This document shows, in pieces, positions 56,357 through 64,000 of a stretch of DNA of 64,000 nt. Every line of letters starts with the position of its first letter. Position 1 is the stretch's first letter. Source of the DNA: Planctomicrobium piriforme (GTDB taxonomy: Bacteria; Planctomycetota; Planctomycetia; Planctomycetales; Planctomycetaceae); the NCBI GenBank assembly GCA_945860955.1, contig CAMATH010000026.1, positions 1 to 64,000 of the forward strand, written 5' to 3'. The notes below the pieces were generated by a model, which saw only the letters and a list, made by a program, of their open reading frames with translations, was not told the DNA's origin and searched no databases. A program made the translations under genes and the position numbers.

Positions 56357-58969
56357 TCAGGTGGGGAGGTGGTTGGTGCCTTCGCGCTGGCCGGCGATGT
56401 ATTGTTCGATGAAGCCGATCGCTTCGGGAACCTGGTCGGCCTGTACAAGAATCAGATCGCCGGTTTTGAGCATTCGCAGCCCCGCTTCGATCGCGCGGAA
56501 TTCGCCGCGTGTCTCGAAGATCTCGGTCACGCGGGTCGACTTGGTCAGGCCGCGGCGCATCAAAGTCACCACTTCGCCATCCGCCCGGCCGCGCGTGCAT
56601 TTGTCTTCGTAGATGATCACGTGGTCGAACGCGTTCCCCAGAATCTCGGCCTGGCGGATGATATCGACATCGCGCCGGTCGCCGGCGGCGGTGTAGACCA
56701 CTAGTCGCCGGGCGTGGGGAATCCGCCCGATCGCGTCCACCAGCGCGATCAACGCGTCGACGTTATGGCCGTAGTCGACAATCAAAGTCGAGCCTTCAAA
56801 CTCGATCATGTTGAACCGGGCCGGGGCACGCTTGGTGTCGTTGATGAATGTGGACAACGCCGACTGAATCGCGTCGAGCGGCACCCGGCACGCCCACGCC
56901 GCCCCCAGCGCCGACAGCACGTTGTCGACCTGAAACCCGATTCGGCCATTCTGCGTGAGAGGAATGTCCGAGAGCTTCGCGACCGCTTCCTCCCACGCCC
57001 CCTCGGCACGGTAGACACTGTCCCCTTGGACGAAAGCCGCCCGTCCACCCCGTGAACGGTGAGCGACAATCAACGGATGAGCCGCGTCGCGGGCGAAAAA
57101 GATCACTCCGCCCGGACAGTAGGGGGCCATCGCCACGGTCATCGGATCGTCGGCGTTCAAGACCGCGAAACCGTTCGGGGCGACATTTTCGACGATTACG
57201 CGTTTGACAGCCGCAAGTTGCTCGGCAGTGTCGATTCCCCCCAGGCCGAGGTGATCTCCTTCGCCGATATTGGTGACGACAGCGGCGTCGCAATAGTCAA
57301 ACCCCAGCCCTTCACGCAGGATCCCCCCCCGTGCCGTTTCAAGAACCGCCGCCTCCACCTGCGGATTGAGCAGCACCGATCGGGCGCTTTTCGGCCCGCT
57401 GCAATCGCCCGTGTCAATTCGACGATCGTTCAGAAAAATGCCGTCGGTGCAGGTCATCCCCACCTTCAGCCCTTGCGCACGGAAGATGTGGGAAATCAGC
57501 CGCACTGTGGTCGTTTTGCCGTTGGTTCCGGTGACGGTCGCCACCGGAATCCGCCCGTTGTCGCCGTCGGGGAACATCGTGTTGATGATCGCCTCCCCAA
57601 CCGGCCGGGCCTTTCCCGCCGACGGTTCGAGGTGCATCCGCAGCCCCGGGGCGGCGTTGACTTCGACAATCACCCCGTGCTGTTCTTCGAGCGGTCGCGA
57701 AACATCGACACACACGGCGTCGATGCCAGCAATGTCGAGCCCCACCACGCGGGCCGCGTCGACGGCGCGAGCCGCCAGATCGGGATGCACTTCGTCGGTC
57801 ACGTCGGCCGCCGAACCGCCAGTACTGAGATTCGCATTGCGACGCAGCACCACCACCTGGCCTGCCGCAGGCACGGCGGTTCCCGTCATCCCCTGTTCCG
57901 CGAGGACAGCCAGCCCGATCGCATCGAGTCGCAACTTGCTGAGCGGGGTCGCGTGGTCCTCACCCCGCCGCGGATCCTGGTTCACCACATCGACAAGTTG
58001 TTCAATCGTCATTCGTCCGTCCCCCACGACCTGCGGCGGTTCGCGACGGGCGGCGGCGATCACCTGGTCGCCAATCACCAGAAGGCGGTGATCGCAGCCG
58101 GGGGCGAACCGCTCAACCATGATCGACGAACCTTCCTCGCGGGCGGCGGCGAAGGCGGCTGCAACCTGTTCCCGTGTTGTCAGGTTGACCGCGACGCCAC
58201 GTCCCTGATTGCCGTACTGTGGCTTCACCACGACCGGCAGACCGATCTCACAGGCGATCGCCCACGCCTCCTCGGCGTCCTTCACCGGACGCCCCTCAGG
58301 AACGGGGACACCCACCGCCTTGAGCAGATTCTTTGTCAGCTCTTTGTCCTGAGCGATCGATTCTCCGATGGCGCTGGTGCGGTCGGTCTCGGCGGCCAGA
58401 ATGCGGTGCTGCTTCGATCCCCATCCGAATTGAACCAGGCTTCCTTCGTTGAGGCGACGATAAGGAATGCCACGGCGCTGCGCCGCCCGCACGATCGACC
58501 CGGTGCTGGGCCCCAGGCGAATATGCTGATCATGCGAACGCAATTGCCGCACGATCCCCGCGACATCGCACGGCGTATCGTGAATGGCGGCCTGAATGAC
58601 CCGCTTCGCTCCATCGACCGCGGACCGTCCGGTGTCCTCTTCCCCGAATTCGACCAGAACCCTCAGCACGCCAGCTTCGGTCGCGGGTACGGTTTTGCTG
58701 AACGTCGCCCCCACCCCGGCCTGCTGCTGCATTTCGAGCGCGATCCGTTCGAGCGTGTGTGCGAGCGTGAGGCTTCCCAGCGGTCCGTCGGCACGGGGAG
58801 TCGACGCCGGCCCCGTCAATGTCGGAAACCACTCGCGCAATCGGGCTTCAAAGCCGGGGATTTCCCGGACGGGGAATTTCATGGCCCCCAAATCGACGGT
58901 GACTTCCAGTGCCGTGACTCGGGTCCAGACATTGGGGCCCCGCAGGGCGCGAATCTGGCGGATTTCCAT
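56357..58969 (-). CDS. cphA: Cyanophycin synthetase, second gene of the tandem
   Basis: The 870-residue protein has the three CphA parts: an N-terminal domain (MEIRQIRALRGPNVWTRVT), an ATP-grasp domain with VPVPEGRPVKDAEEAWAIA, QYGNQGRGVAVNL and FAPGCDHRLLVIGD, and a Mur-ligase-like domain with P-loop VTGTNGKTTTVRLISHI and GARGGILREGLGFDYCDAA-type sequence. It makes the Asp/Arg storage polymer by adding Asp and then Arg with ATP. All major motifs are intact. It lies 143 bp after a second copy on the same strand. Which copy adds which residue, or whether one uses dipeptides (CphA2-like), cannot be told from motifs alone. Confidence 0.92.
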   Translation of the reverse strand: MEIRQIRALRGPNVWTRVTALEVTVDLGAMKFPVREIPGFEARLREWFPTLTGPASTPRADGPLGSLTLAHTLERIALEMQQQAGVGATFSKTVPATEAGVLRVLVEFGEEDTGRSAVDGAKRVIQAAIHDTPCDVAGIVRQLRSHDQHIRLGPSTGSIVRAAQRRGIPYRRLNEGSLVQFGWGSKQHRILAAETDRTSAIGESIAQDKELTKNLLKAVGVPVPEGRPVKDAEEAWAIACEIGLPVVVKPQYGNQGRGVAVNLTTREQVAAAFAAAREEGSSIMVERFAPGCDHRLLVIGDQVIAAARREPPQVVGDGRMTIEQLVDVVNQDPRRGEDHATPLSKLRLDAIGLAVLAEQGMTGTAVPAAGQVVVLRRNANLSTGGSAADVTDEVHPDLAARAVDAARVVGLDIAGIDAVCVDVSRPLEEQHGVIVEVNAAPGLRMHLEPSAGKARPVGEAIINTMFPDGDNGRIPVATVTGTNGKTTTVRLISHIFRAQGLKVGMTCTDGIFLNDRRIDTGDCSGPKSARSVLLNPQVEAAVLETARGGILREGLGFDYCDAAVVTNIGEGDHLGLGGIDTAEQLAAVKRVIVENVAPNGFAVLNADDPMTVAMAPYCPGGVIFFARDAAHPLIVAHRSRGGRAAFVQGDSVYRAEGAWEEAVAKLSDIPLTQNGRIGFQVDNVLSALGAAWACRVPLDAIQSALSTFINDTKRAPARFNMIEFEGSTLIVDYGHNVDALIALVDAIGRIPHARRLVVYTAAGDRRDVDIIRQAEILGNAFDHVIIYEDKCTRGRADGEVVTLMRRGLTKSTRVTEIFETRGEFRAIEAGLRMLKTGDLILVQADQVPEAIGFIEQYIAGQREGTNHLPT

Positions 58970-59112
58970 AACAAATTCCTGAGCACAAGGATCTCTCGGG
59001 GCGCTGGGTGGGACAGAGCGCTCGGCGGGATATCAGGCTGGGTGAGTTCGGGGGGGCGTCAAAACGGTTCGAGGGTCACGCGGTTCAAATTGGGCGGCGG
59101 CTGGCGTTGTCG

Positions 59113-61782
59113 TCAGGTGACGGCCGCGGATTGTGAATCGGTCGAGTGCGCGATCGGTTTTCCATCAACTTGTCGGCCACTTGGAACAGACAGCATCCGC
59201 TGCACCAGATCGACGGTCGCCTCGACTCCGTCGTCTTCCGTCTGGACGAGCAACAGCTCGCCGGCGGCAATCTGGATCGCCGCCTTTTGAAGCGCCGCTC
59301 GCTGTTCTGGAACGTCGAGCCATTCGGTCGCGCGGCGTTTCGCGGCACGATCGGCCCCCGTCCGGAACAATGCGAACAATTCCGCCGGAGTCCGGTCGTT
59401 ACACGAACTGTCGAAGTAGATTGTCACCCGATCGAACGAACTGGCGAGCAACTCGCCCTGTTCGATCAGGTCGGCGTCGCGGCGCCGTCGGCCGGCGGAA
59501 TAAACCACGCTTCGCCGACTCACTTTCAAACCATCGAGACTCGCGATCACCGAGCGGAGCGCCGACGGGTTGTGGCAATCGTCAACCACCACCGTCGCCC
59601 CCTTGGTCTCAAACGTGTTGAATCGTCCGGGGAGCTGCGTCGGTCCCCCCGAGAACGACTCCAGTCCTGACCGGAGCTGTTCCAGCGACAGTCCCAAATG
59701 CCAAGCGGCCGCTGTCGCCGCCAGTACGTTTTCAATCTGAAAACCGAGTCGCCCGCCCCAAGTGAGTGGAACCTGGTTCGCGGGGATGACGGACCGCTTT
59801 GACGCTCCCTCAACCAGAACGATCGCTCCCTCTTCGAGCACGACGGCGCGTTTCCCGGCGGCGACATGAGCGGCGACCACCGGATGATTAGGATCCAGGC
59901 AGAAAAAGATCACCGCGCCGGCGGAGAGGTCGGCCATTTGCGCAGTCTGTGGGTCGGCGGCATTCAGAACCGCCGCCCCGGTCGGCAAGACGACGTCGAC
60001 CCCACACCGCTTCACGGAAAACATCTGCTCGGGAGTATCGACATACGACTGACCCAGGTGGTCACAGCCGGCGATGTTCGTCACGACGGCGACATCGCAG
60101 CGATCGAAGCCGAGCCCTTCCCGCAGAATCCCGCCCCGTCCCGCTTCGAACACCCCTGCCTCGACGAGCGGGTTCAACAACACTTTGCGGGCGCTCCGCG
60201 GTCCGCTGCAATCGCCCCCTTCGATCCGCCGACCCATCACGTTGATGCCATCGCTGGTCGTCTCGCCGACCGCGCGGTTCTGATGCGTCAACAAATGATT
60301 GATCAGCCGGGTGACGGTTGTCTTGCCATTGGTCCCGGTGACGCTGACGATCGGGATCCGCCCATTCGCGGTTCCGGGAAACAGCATTCCCACAATCGCG
60401 TCGCCGACCGGGCGCGGTTTCCCCACCGAAGGCTTCAGGTGCATCAGCAGACCCGGGCCGGCGTTGACTTCTACCACGACCGCCCCTTGTTCTTCCAGCG
60501 GCTGCGAGATGTCGGTCGCCACTATGTCGAGGCCGGCGATATCCAGCCCGACCGTCTTCGCCGCCAGGACGGCGTGCAACGCGACGGTGGGATGGACAAG
60601 ATCCGTCACGTCGATCGACAGATTGTCGTTCCGTTGCACCAGGATGGTGGTTCCCGCGGAGGGAATCGAATCGGGAGTAAAACCCTGGCGTTCGAGTTGC
60701 AGCAACGTCACTTCGTCGTATTCGATGAAGCTCAGTGGGAACGACTCATCCTCGCCCCGCCGGGGATCGGAATTCAACTGCACGTCGATCAGCTCGCGCA
60801 GTGTGAGCTTGCCGTCAGCCGAGACCGTCACCGCCTCGCCCCGGACCGCCGCCACGAGATTGTCTCCCACCACCAGCAGGCGGTGTTCATCCCCGGCGGC
60901 GAACCGTTCGACAATGACCCCCGACCCTTCCCGCGACGCGCCCTGGAACGCCTTTTCAATGTCGTGCCGGGCAGTGAGGTTGGTGAACACGCCCCGGGCG
61001 TGGTTCGCGTCCCGCGGCTTCACGACCACCGGAACGCCAATCTCGCTCGCAGCCTCCCAGGCGTCATCCGGCGTGTCGACGACACGTCCCTCGGGGACCG
61101 GTACGCCGACCGCCCGCAACAGCGACTTGGTCAGTTCCTTGTCCTGAGCGATCGATTCGGCGATGGCACTGGTCTGGTCGGTCTCGGCGGTCCAGATCCG
61201 GCGTTGGGCGATTCCCTGTCCCAACTGCACCAGACTCCCGGAATTCAACCGCCGGGTCGGGATGCCCCGGGCTTCGGCCGCCGCGACAATCGCCAGGGTG
61301 CTGGGGCCCAAACAAACTCGGTCCACCAGTCCATGCAGCCGTTTGACTTCCGCCTCGACGTTGTAGGGACGGTCGTAAATCGCGGCCAGCAGCAATTCGC
61401 AACCAGCGAGCAGGCAGGCCCGGGCCACCTGCTCGTCGCGATAGCGCATGACGACCTTAAATACCCCTTCCTCCGATGTTTCTCGCGCCTTTCCGAACCC
61501 GACGGGGGTTCCCGCCAAAGTCTGAAGTTCAAGCGAAACATGTTCGAGAATGTGGGCGGGGTAGGTTCCGTCGCGCAGCCGCTGGAAGAATCCCCCCCGT
61601 TCGCCGTAGCTGCAGCGATGCTCGATCATCGAGGGGAGCCAGCTCATCAGCCGCTCGTTGAAACCCGGGATCGAGGTGGAAGGGGAGTCTTTGAGATCCT
61701 GCAGGTCAACCCAGGCTTCGAGAACCGGGTGCCGGGACCAGATATTAGGACCCCGAAGTGTGAGGATCTTGCGGATTTCCAT
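59113..61782 (-). CDS. cphA: Cyanophycin synthetase, first gene of the tandem
   Basis: The 889-residue protein has the same layout as its neighbour: N-terminal domain (MEIRKILTLRGPNIWSRHP), ATP-grasp (VPVPEGRVVDTPDDAWEAA, HRLLVVGDNLVAAVRGE), and Mur-ligase domain (VTGTNGKTTVTRLINHLL, GGDCSGPRSARKVLLNPLVE). The two proteins are clearly homologous throughout but diverged at many positions, so this is not a recent duplication. The C-terminal part (WLDVPEQRAALQKAAIQIAA) is longer than in the neighbour. No cyanophycinase is present in the window. The two genes probably form an operon. Confidence 0.92.
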   Translation of the reverse strand: MEIRKILTLRGPNIWSRHPVLEAWVDLQDLKDSPSTSIPGFNERLMSWLPSMIEHRCSYGERGGFFQRLRDGTYPAHILEHVSLELQTLAGTPVGFGKARETSEEGVFKVVMRYRDEQVARACLLAGCELLLAAIYDRPYNVEAEVKRLHGLVDRVCLGPSTLAIVAAAEARGIPTRRLNSGSLVQLGQGIAQRRIWTAETDQTSAIAESIAQDKELTKSLLRAVGVPVPEGRVVDTPDDAWEAASEIGVPVVVKPRDANHARGVFTNLTARHDIEKAFQGASREGSGVIVERFAAGDEHRLLVVGDNLVAAVRGEAVTVSADGKLTLRELIDVQLNSDPRRGEDESFPLSFIEYDEVTLLQLERQGFTPDSIPSAGTTILVQRNDNLSIDVTDLVHPTVALHAVLAAKTVGLDIAGLDIVATDISQPLEEQGAVVVEVNAGPGLLMHLKPSVGKPRPVGDAIVGMLFPGTANGRIPIVSVTGTNGKTTVTRLINHLLTHQNRAVGETTSDGINVMGRRIEGGDCSGPRSARKVLLNPLVEAGVFEAGRGGILREGLGFDRCDVAVVTNIAGCDHLGQSYVDTPEQMFSVKRCGVDVVLPTGAAVLNAADPQTAQMADLSAGAVIFFCLDPNHPVVAAHVAAGKRAVVLEEGAIVLVEGASKRSVIPANQVPLTWGGRLGFQIENVLAATAAAWHLGLSLEQLRSGLESFSGGPTQLPGRFNTFETKGATVVVDDCHNPSALRSVIASLDGLKVSRRSVVYSAGRRRRDADLIEQGELLASSFDRVTIYFDSSCNDRTPAELFALFRTGADRAAKRRATEWLDVPEQRAALQKAAIQIAAGELLLVQTEDDGVEATVDLVQRMLSVPSGRQVDGKPIAHSTDSQSAAVT

Positions 61783-61975
61783 TAGGAACCCCCTGGGGAA
61801 CCGAAGTGACTGGCGAATCCATCGAGGTAGTGGCCGCGGGTGGAGCGCACGGGGAGGGCTTTGAAAGGCGGGGAGTTCGGAAGAGGTGCTTCTCTTCCGT
61901 GAAAACTCGGGCTATTCTATCGGTGACCGCGGTGAATGTATATCACCAAAACACTGCCCTCCAAGGCCTTCCCCC

Positions 61976-64000
61976 GTGAGTGACCCCGCCGACGACTGGT
62001 ACCGACTCGCCCCCGATCTCAAGCGGAGGTTTGAGTCGGAACTTCAATCAGGAGAATCGGTTGCGGCGGCATTCCGCCACGATTTGGGGCCGGAGAGAGA
62101 GTATCGGTCCGGGCTGTTGTTGCTCACCGATCGCCGGCTGCTTTGGGGTCTCTTTCCGAACGACGGCGACCCCGCCAGTCCACTTCTCGAATCCATTCCA
62201 CTCGATGCAATCCACAAGGTCACGCTGCGGGATCGGGGCGGAATGGGCGTCCTGGAGGTTCTGGGCGCGGATCGTCGGCTTGGCGTGTGGTACTACACCA
62301 TCACTTGTGCCGAGTCCGCGAAAGAGCTGCTCGACGCTTGGTCTGACCATCGCGCGGGTCGGCCTAGAAAGCTCTCGCTCACCCCGACCGAGCCGACCGA
62401 CGAAGGGTTTACCCCCCCGGGAGACGCGTCGATCAGCTCGCTGTTTCGACTCCTGGGATTCGTCCGTCACCGGTTTGGACATGCCTTCTGGGGAGCCCTC
62501 CTCACCATTCTGACGACCTTCGCCAGCATGGTCCCCCCGATTTACCAGAAGTCGTTGATCGACGATTTCATCCGCTACGACAACGAACAGCGAACCGTCC
62601 AGGCGGCCGCCGACGCGGGAGGGCCCCAGAACAATCCCCCCGCAGTCAATCAGAATGATGCGGGAAAGACGACTCAGCCTCCTCTGACCAAACCCGAACT
62701 CAAGAGCCGGGTCACCTACTACCTTTTGGTTATGGTCGCCGCCGGCTTTTTGGCCTGGGCGTTCGCCTGGGCCCAGGGCTGGGTTCTGGCCTGTCTTTCA
62801 GAACGCATCTCGGCGGACCTACGCAACCGGACGTATCAGCACCTGCAACAGCTTTCGCTTGACTTCTTTGGCGCGAAACGGACGGGTGATCTCGTCGCTC
62901 GCATCAGCTCCGACACCGACCGCATTTGCAGTTTTCTGTCGGACAATTTGATGGATTTTGTCACCGACACTCTCACCATTATTTGGACGGTGATCGTGCT
63001 GTACTGGATGGATCCCACTCTGGCGACCGCCACACTTTGCACGTTTCCGATTGTCGCCTGGCTGACCTTCAGCATTCGCGGCAAGCTGACCCACGGGTTT
63101 TCCACCGGCTACCGCGCCTGGGGGGACATGACCAGCATTCTCGCCGACACCATCCCCGGCATCCGCGTCGTCAAAGCGTTCGCACAGGAAAAGCGAGAAG
63201 TCGAGAAGTTCCGCGACGCCAACCAACGGATTGTGAACGCCAATGACCGGGTGAACGTGGTCTGGACGTTCTTCTGGCCGATGGTCGCGTTTCTCAATCG
63301 TATCGGTTTGATTGTTGTTCTGGCCGTCGGTTCGTGGCTGATTCTGGGGGAAAGTGCCACCGTCACGATCGGCACCTTGTTCGCGTTCAACAGTTACATT
63401 GGCAACTTCTACACCCGGCTCGAATCGATGAGCCGGATGGCGACCAGCACCCAGCGCGCCGCCGCCAGCGCCCAGCGGATCTTCGAAATCCTCGACCGGG
63501 TGCCGAGTGTGCCCGAGCCGGCCCATCCGGTCGCGGTCGGAAGGATCGAAGGTCGAATCGAAGCCCGGAACATCAGCTTCCGGTACGGTAACCGCCAGGT
63601 GATGGACGACGTGAGCCTGTCGATCGCCCCGGGGGAAATGATTGGCCTCGTGGGGACCACGGGAGCGGGCAAAAGCACCTTCGTGAACCTCATCTGTCGG
63701 TTCTATGACGTCTCGGCGGGCGGGATCTTCGTCGACGGGAGGGACATCCGCACATTTTCCGTCAACGATTACCGCAAGAACATCGGCATTGTGCTCCAGG
63801 AGCCGTTTTTGTTTTTTGGAACGATCGCCGAGAACATCGCGTACGGGAAGCCCGAAGCGACCCGGGCCGAGATCATCGCGGCAGCAAAGGCGGCGCGGGC
63901 GCATGAGTTCATCCTGCGACTGCCGGACGGATACGATTCGCTCGTTGGCGAGCGGGGACAGACCCTGTCCGGCGGAGAACGCCAGCGGGTGTCGATCGCG
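61976..64000 (+). CDS. ABC exporter with N-terminal PH-like domain (partial, runs off the window)
   Basis: A GTG at 61976 opens a frame that stays open to the window end (675 codons so far). Residues about 30-125 form a small beta-rich domain (YRSGLLLLTDRRLLWGLFP, IPLDAIHKVTLRDRGGMGVL) resembling bacterial PH or GRAM-type domains, which is unusual on an ABC exporter. After a linker come six membrane helices (from WGALLTILTTFASMVPPIYQ) and an ATPase with Walker A LVGTTGAGKSTFVNLICRF, Q-loop GIVLQEPFLFFG and signature TLSGGERQRVSIA at the edge. A Pro/Asn/Gln-rich insert lies in the first extracellular loop. The substrate is unknown. The C-terminal end is not in the window. Confidence 0.88.
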   Translation, partial: MSDPADDWYRLAPDLKRRFESELQSGESVAAAFRHDLGPEREYRSGLLLLTDRRLLWGLFPNDGDPASPLLESIPLDAIHKVTLRDRGGMGVLEVLGADRRLGVWYYTITCAESAKELLDAWSDHRAGRPRKLSLTPTEPTDEGFTPPGDASISSLFRLLGFVRHRFGHAFWGALLTILTTFASMVPPIYQKSLIDDFIRYDNEQRTVQAAADAGGPQNNPPAVNQNDAGKTTQPPLTKPELKSRVTYYLLVMVAAGFLAWAFAWAQGWVLACLSERISADLRNRTYQHLQQLSLDFFGAKRTGDLVARISSDTDRICSFLSDNLMDFVTDTLTIIWTVIVLYWMDPTLATATLCTFPIVAWLTFSIRGKLTHGFSTGYRAWGDMTSILADTIPGIRVVKAFAQEKREVEKFRDANQRIVNANDRVNVVWTFFWPMVAFLNRIGLIVVLAVGSWLILGESATVTIGTLFAFNSYIGNFYTRLESMSRMATSTQRAAASAQRIFEILDRVPSVPEPAHPVAVGRIEGRIEARNISFRYGNRQVMDDVSLSIAPGEMIGLVGTTGAGKSTFVNLICRFYDVSAGGIFVDGRDIRTFSVNDYRKNIGIVLQEPFLFFGTIAENIAYGKPEATRAEIIAAAKAARAHEFILRLPDGYDSLVGERGQTLSGGERQRVSIA

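Noticed and set aside
57059-61785. Very long plus-strand ORFs of 743 and 639 codons opposite the cyanophycin synthetase genes
   Set aside because: They mirror GC-rich codons of clearly real genes, are rich in His, Arg, Gly and Asp, and contain no domain. The minus-strand genes carry all family motifs.
62819-63904. 361-codon minus-strand ORF over the ABC exporter
   Set aside because: The plus-strand frame has Walker A, Q-loop and signature motifs; the minus frame is a compositional shadow.

Overview
The window looks like chromosomal DNA of a planctomycete (phylum Planctomycetota, probably Planctomycetaceae-like). The base composition is GC-rich. The gene content is typical of the phylum: a giant secreted ThuA / discoidin / propeller / HEAT / cytochrome c protein, a DUF1501 protein with a Tat signal, an eight-EF-hand secreted protein, a DUF6384 protein, an exosortase, a cytochrome b carrying c-type haems and two cyanophycin synthetases. 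I found no rRNA, tRNA, CRISPR array or intact transposon.

Layout. 0.1-5.5 kb (+) is an accessory block: a Cys-rich unknown protein, a frameshifted SUKH/SMI1-like immunity gene, an Imm1-like protein with two membrane segments, a leucine-rich-repeat protein, a short second copy of the SUKH 3' end and a broken WD40 gene. It resembles a decaying immunity-gene array. 5.5-7.1 kb holds a DUF6891-like gene and a small winged-helix/membrane-protein pair. 7.2-11.6 kb is the giant multidomain cytochrome. 11.9-16.6 kb (-) is a flagellar cluster transcribed fliFG-fliH-fliI-fliJ, whose first gene is one ORF joining an MS-ring (FliF) part to the middle and C-terminal domains of the switch protein FliG. 16.7-19.2 kb (-) encodes a Rieske protein and cytochrome b6-dihaem c. 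19.4-25.6 kb (-) has DUF1501, a repeat-filled spacer, XerD and an ABC-2 transporter pair.

25.9-33.5 kb (-) is a signalling locus: TPR membrane protein, stand-alone receiver, H-NOX haem nitric-oxide sensor and a 1294-residue hybrid histidine kinase starting 6 bp after H-NOX. This reads as a nitric-oxide-responsive phosphorelay. 34.1-36.6 kb (-) has an exosortase-EpsI protein and a lipoprotein. 36.6-37.5 kb is a gene-poor region with a possible promoter, a very short Cys-rich leader ORF behind a strong Shine-Dalgarno, an inverted repeat and a strong terminator, all ahead of the DAHP synthase gene. A 60-bp imperfect repeat flanks that gene.

38.8-42.8 kb (+) carries a TGS-type GTPase, a serine hydrolase and a secreted propeller protein. 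42.8-48.9 kb (-) has sdhCAB and RNase R. 49.1-51.6 kb (+) is a DUF6384/coiled-coil pair, followed on the other strand by a broken glucuronoyl-esterase gene and the EF-hand gene. 54.2-56.2 kb (+) encodes an HtrA-PDZ-hydrolase protein in which every expected catalytic residue appears replaced. 56.4-61.8 kb (-) is the tandem cyanophycin synthetase pair. The window ends inside an ABC exporter with an unusual N-terminal domain.

The strongest candidates for something undescribed are the FliF-FliG fusion, the leader/repeat/terminator structure around the DAHP synthase gene, the doubly inactive HtrA-hydrolase protein and the decaying immunity array. All family assignments are by eye from sequence motifs; no database search was run.
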